Origin: JBDKGV01 sp039798005
GTDB taxonomy: Bacteria; Fibrobacterota; Fibrobacteria; UBA5070
Length of the DNA stretch: 7,445 bases
Direction: 5' to 3'
Assembly (NCBI GenBank): GCA_039798005.1
Contig: JBDKGV010000175.1
Span: 1 to 7,445 of the forward strand
The notes under the pieces: model-generated
Database searches by the model: none
The model's input: only the letters and a program-made list of their open reading frames with translations
What the model was told of the DNA's origin: nothing
Part shown: positions 7,360-7,445 of the stretch, one piece after another
How positions within the stretch are numbered: the first letter of the stretch is position 1
Layout: the number at the start of each line of letters is the position of its first letter
Position numbers and translations under genes: made by a program

Positions 7360-7389
7360 AAAATAGAACCTTTTTGGTTCTGATTGCAA
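7360..7389 (-). promoter_or_regulatory. Predicted promoter of the Rrf2-sufB operon, probably leaderless
   Basis: On the minus strand TTGCAA (7389-7384), an 18-bp spacer and TATTTT (7365-7360), then 6 nt to GTG 7353. No Shine-Dalgarno is present. The -35 with its next two bases, TTGCAATC, is identical to that of the HU gene, and the spacer length is the same. Confidence 0.55.
7365..7381. promoter_or_regulatory. Palindromic operator candidate in the suf promoter
   Basis: AGAACCTTTTTGGTTCT is a perfect 6-bp inverted repeat with a 5-bp A/T spacer. It occupies nearly all of the 18-bp spacer between the -35 and -10 of the Rrf2-sufB promoter. A dimeric repressor bound there would block RNA polymerase. 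The obvious candidate is the adjacent Rrf2 protein, though the site does not spell the published E. coli IscR consensus as I recall it. Confidence 0.6.
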
Positions 7390-7445
7390 CTGCTACCTGT
7401 CCGGAAGGTCATTTTCCGTTGGTTGAATTCCTTCGGGGCTGATTC
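7390..7445. other. Upstream region of the suf operon, no gene seen
   Basis: Fifty-six bases upstream of the predicted promoter. A small inverted repeat CGGAA (7402-7406) / TTCCG (7414-7418) with a 7-bp spacer is the only structure seen; it could be an upstream activator site or chance. No convincing coding frame can be supported in so short a stretch. Confidence 0.3.

Overview
The window reads as a piece of chromosome from a GC-rich bacterium (roughly 60 % GC by eye). The gene content (two-membrane-style sensor kinase, SUF iron-sulfur assembly, Rrf2 regulator, HU) fits a Gram-negative lineage. I cannot place it further with confidence: Proteobacteria, Fibrobacterota and similar phyla remain open. 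No transposase, tRNA, rRNA or CRISPR array is visible.

Layout from left to right. (1) 1-1746, minus: most of a type-I ABC exporter half-transporter (TMD plus NBD) whose 3' end runs off the window. Its second Walker B acidic residue is Asp instead of Glu, as in the degenerate subunit of heterodimeric exporters. (2) 1747-1815: a compact divergent promoter region. (3) 1816-2130, plus: a small HU/IHF-type nucleoid protein. (4) 2152-4350, minus: a membrane-anchored hybrid histidine kinase (2 TM, 2 PAS, HisKA, HATPase, REC), convergent with HU across only 21 bp. (5) 4351-4530: a 180-bp divergent intergenic region with a terminator-like hairpin in the leader of the next gene. (6) 4531-5226, plus: a stand-alone ParA/MinD-like ATPase without ParB. 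(7) 5227-5440: a convergent intergenic region very rich in inverted repeats, including a terminator for the suf unit. (8) 5441-6913, minus: sufB. (9) 6910-7353, minus: an Rrf2-family, IscR-like SUF regulator overlapping sufB by 4 bp (ATGA). The last 56 bp hold only upstream sequence.

Functionally, the regulator and sufB form a two-gene operon. A perfect palindrome sits between the -35 and -10 of its promoter, the expected layout for autorepression by an Fe-S-sensing Rrf2 protein. The unit then appears to terminate, so sufC, sufD and sufS must lie elsewhere. The other genes look like independent units.

The most notable cross-gene pattern is promoter geometry. HU, the kinase and the Rrf2 gene each show TTGnnn, an 18-bp spacer, TAnnnT, then only 6-7 nt to the start codon, with no Shine-Dalgarno sequence. 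This suggests leaderless mRNAs. By contrast sufB and the ParA-like gene carry clear Shine-Dalgarno sequences. Separately, bases 1-16 are an exact reverse complement of 65-80, which may be a fold-back artefact at a contig end.
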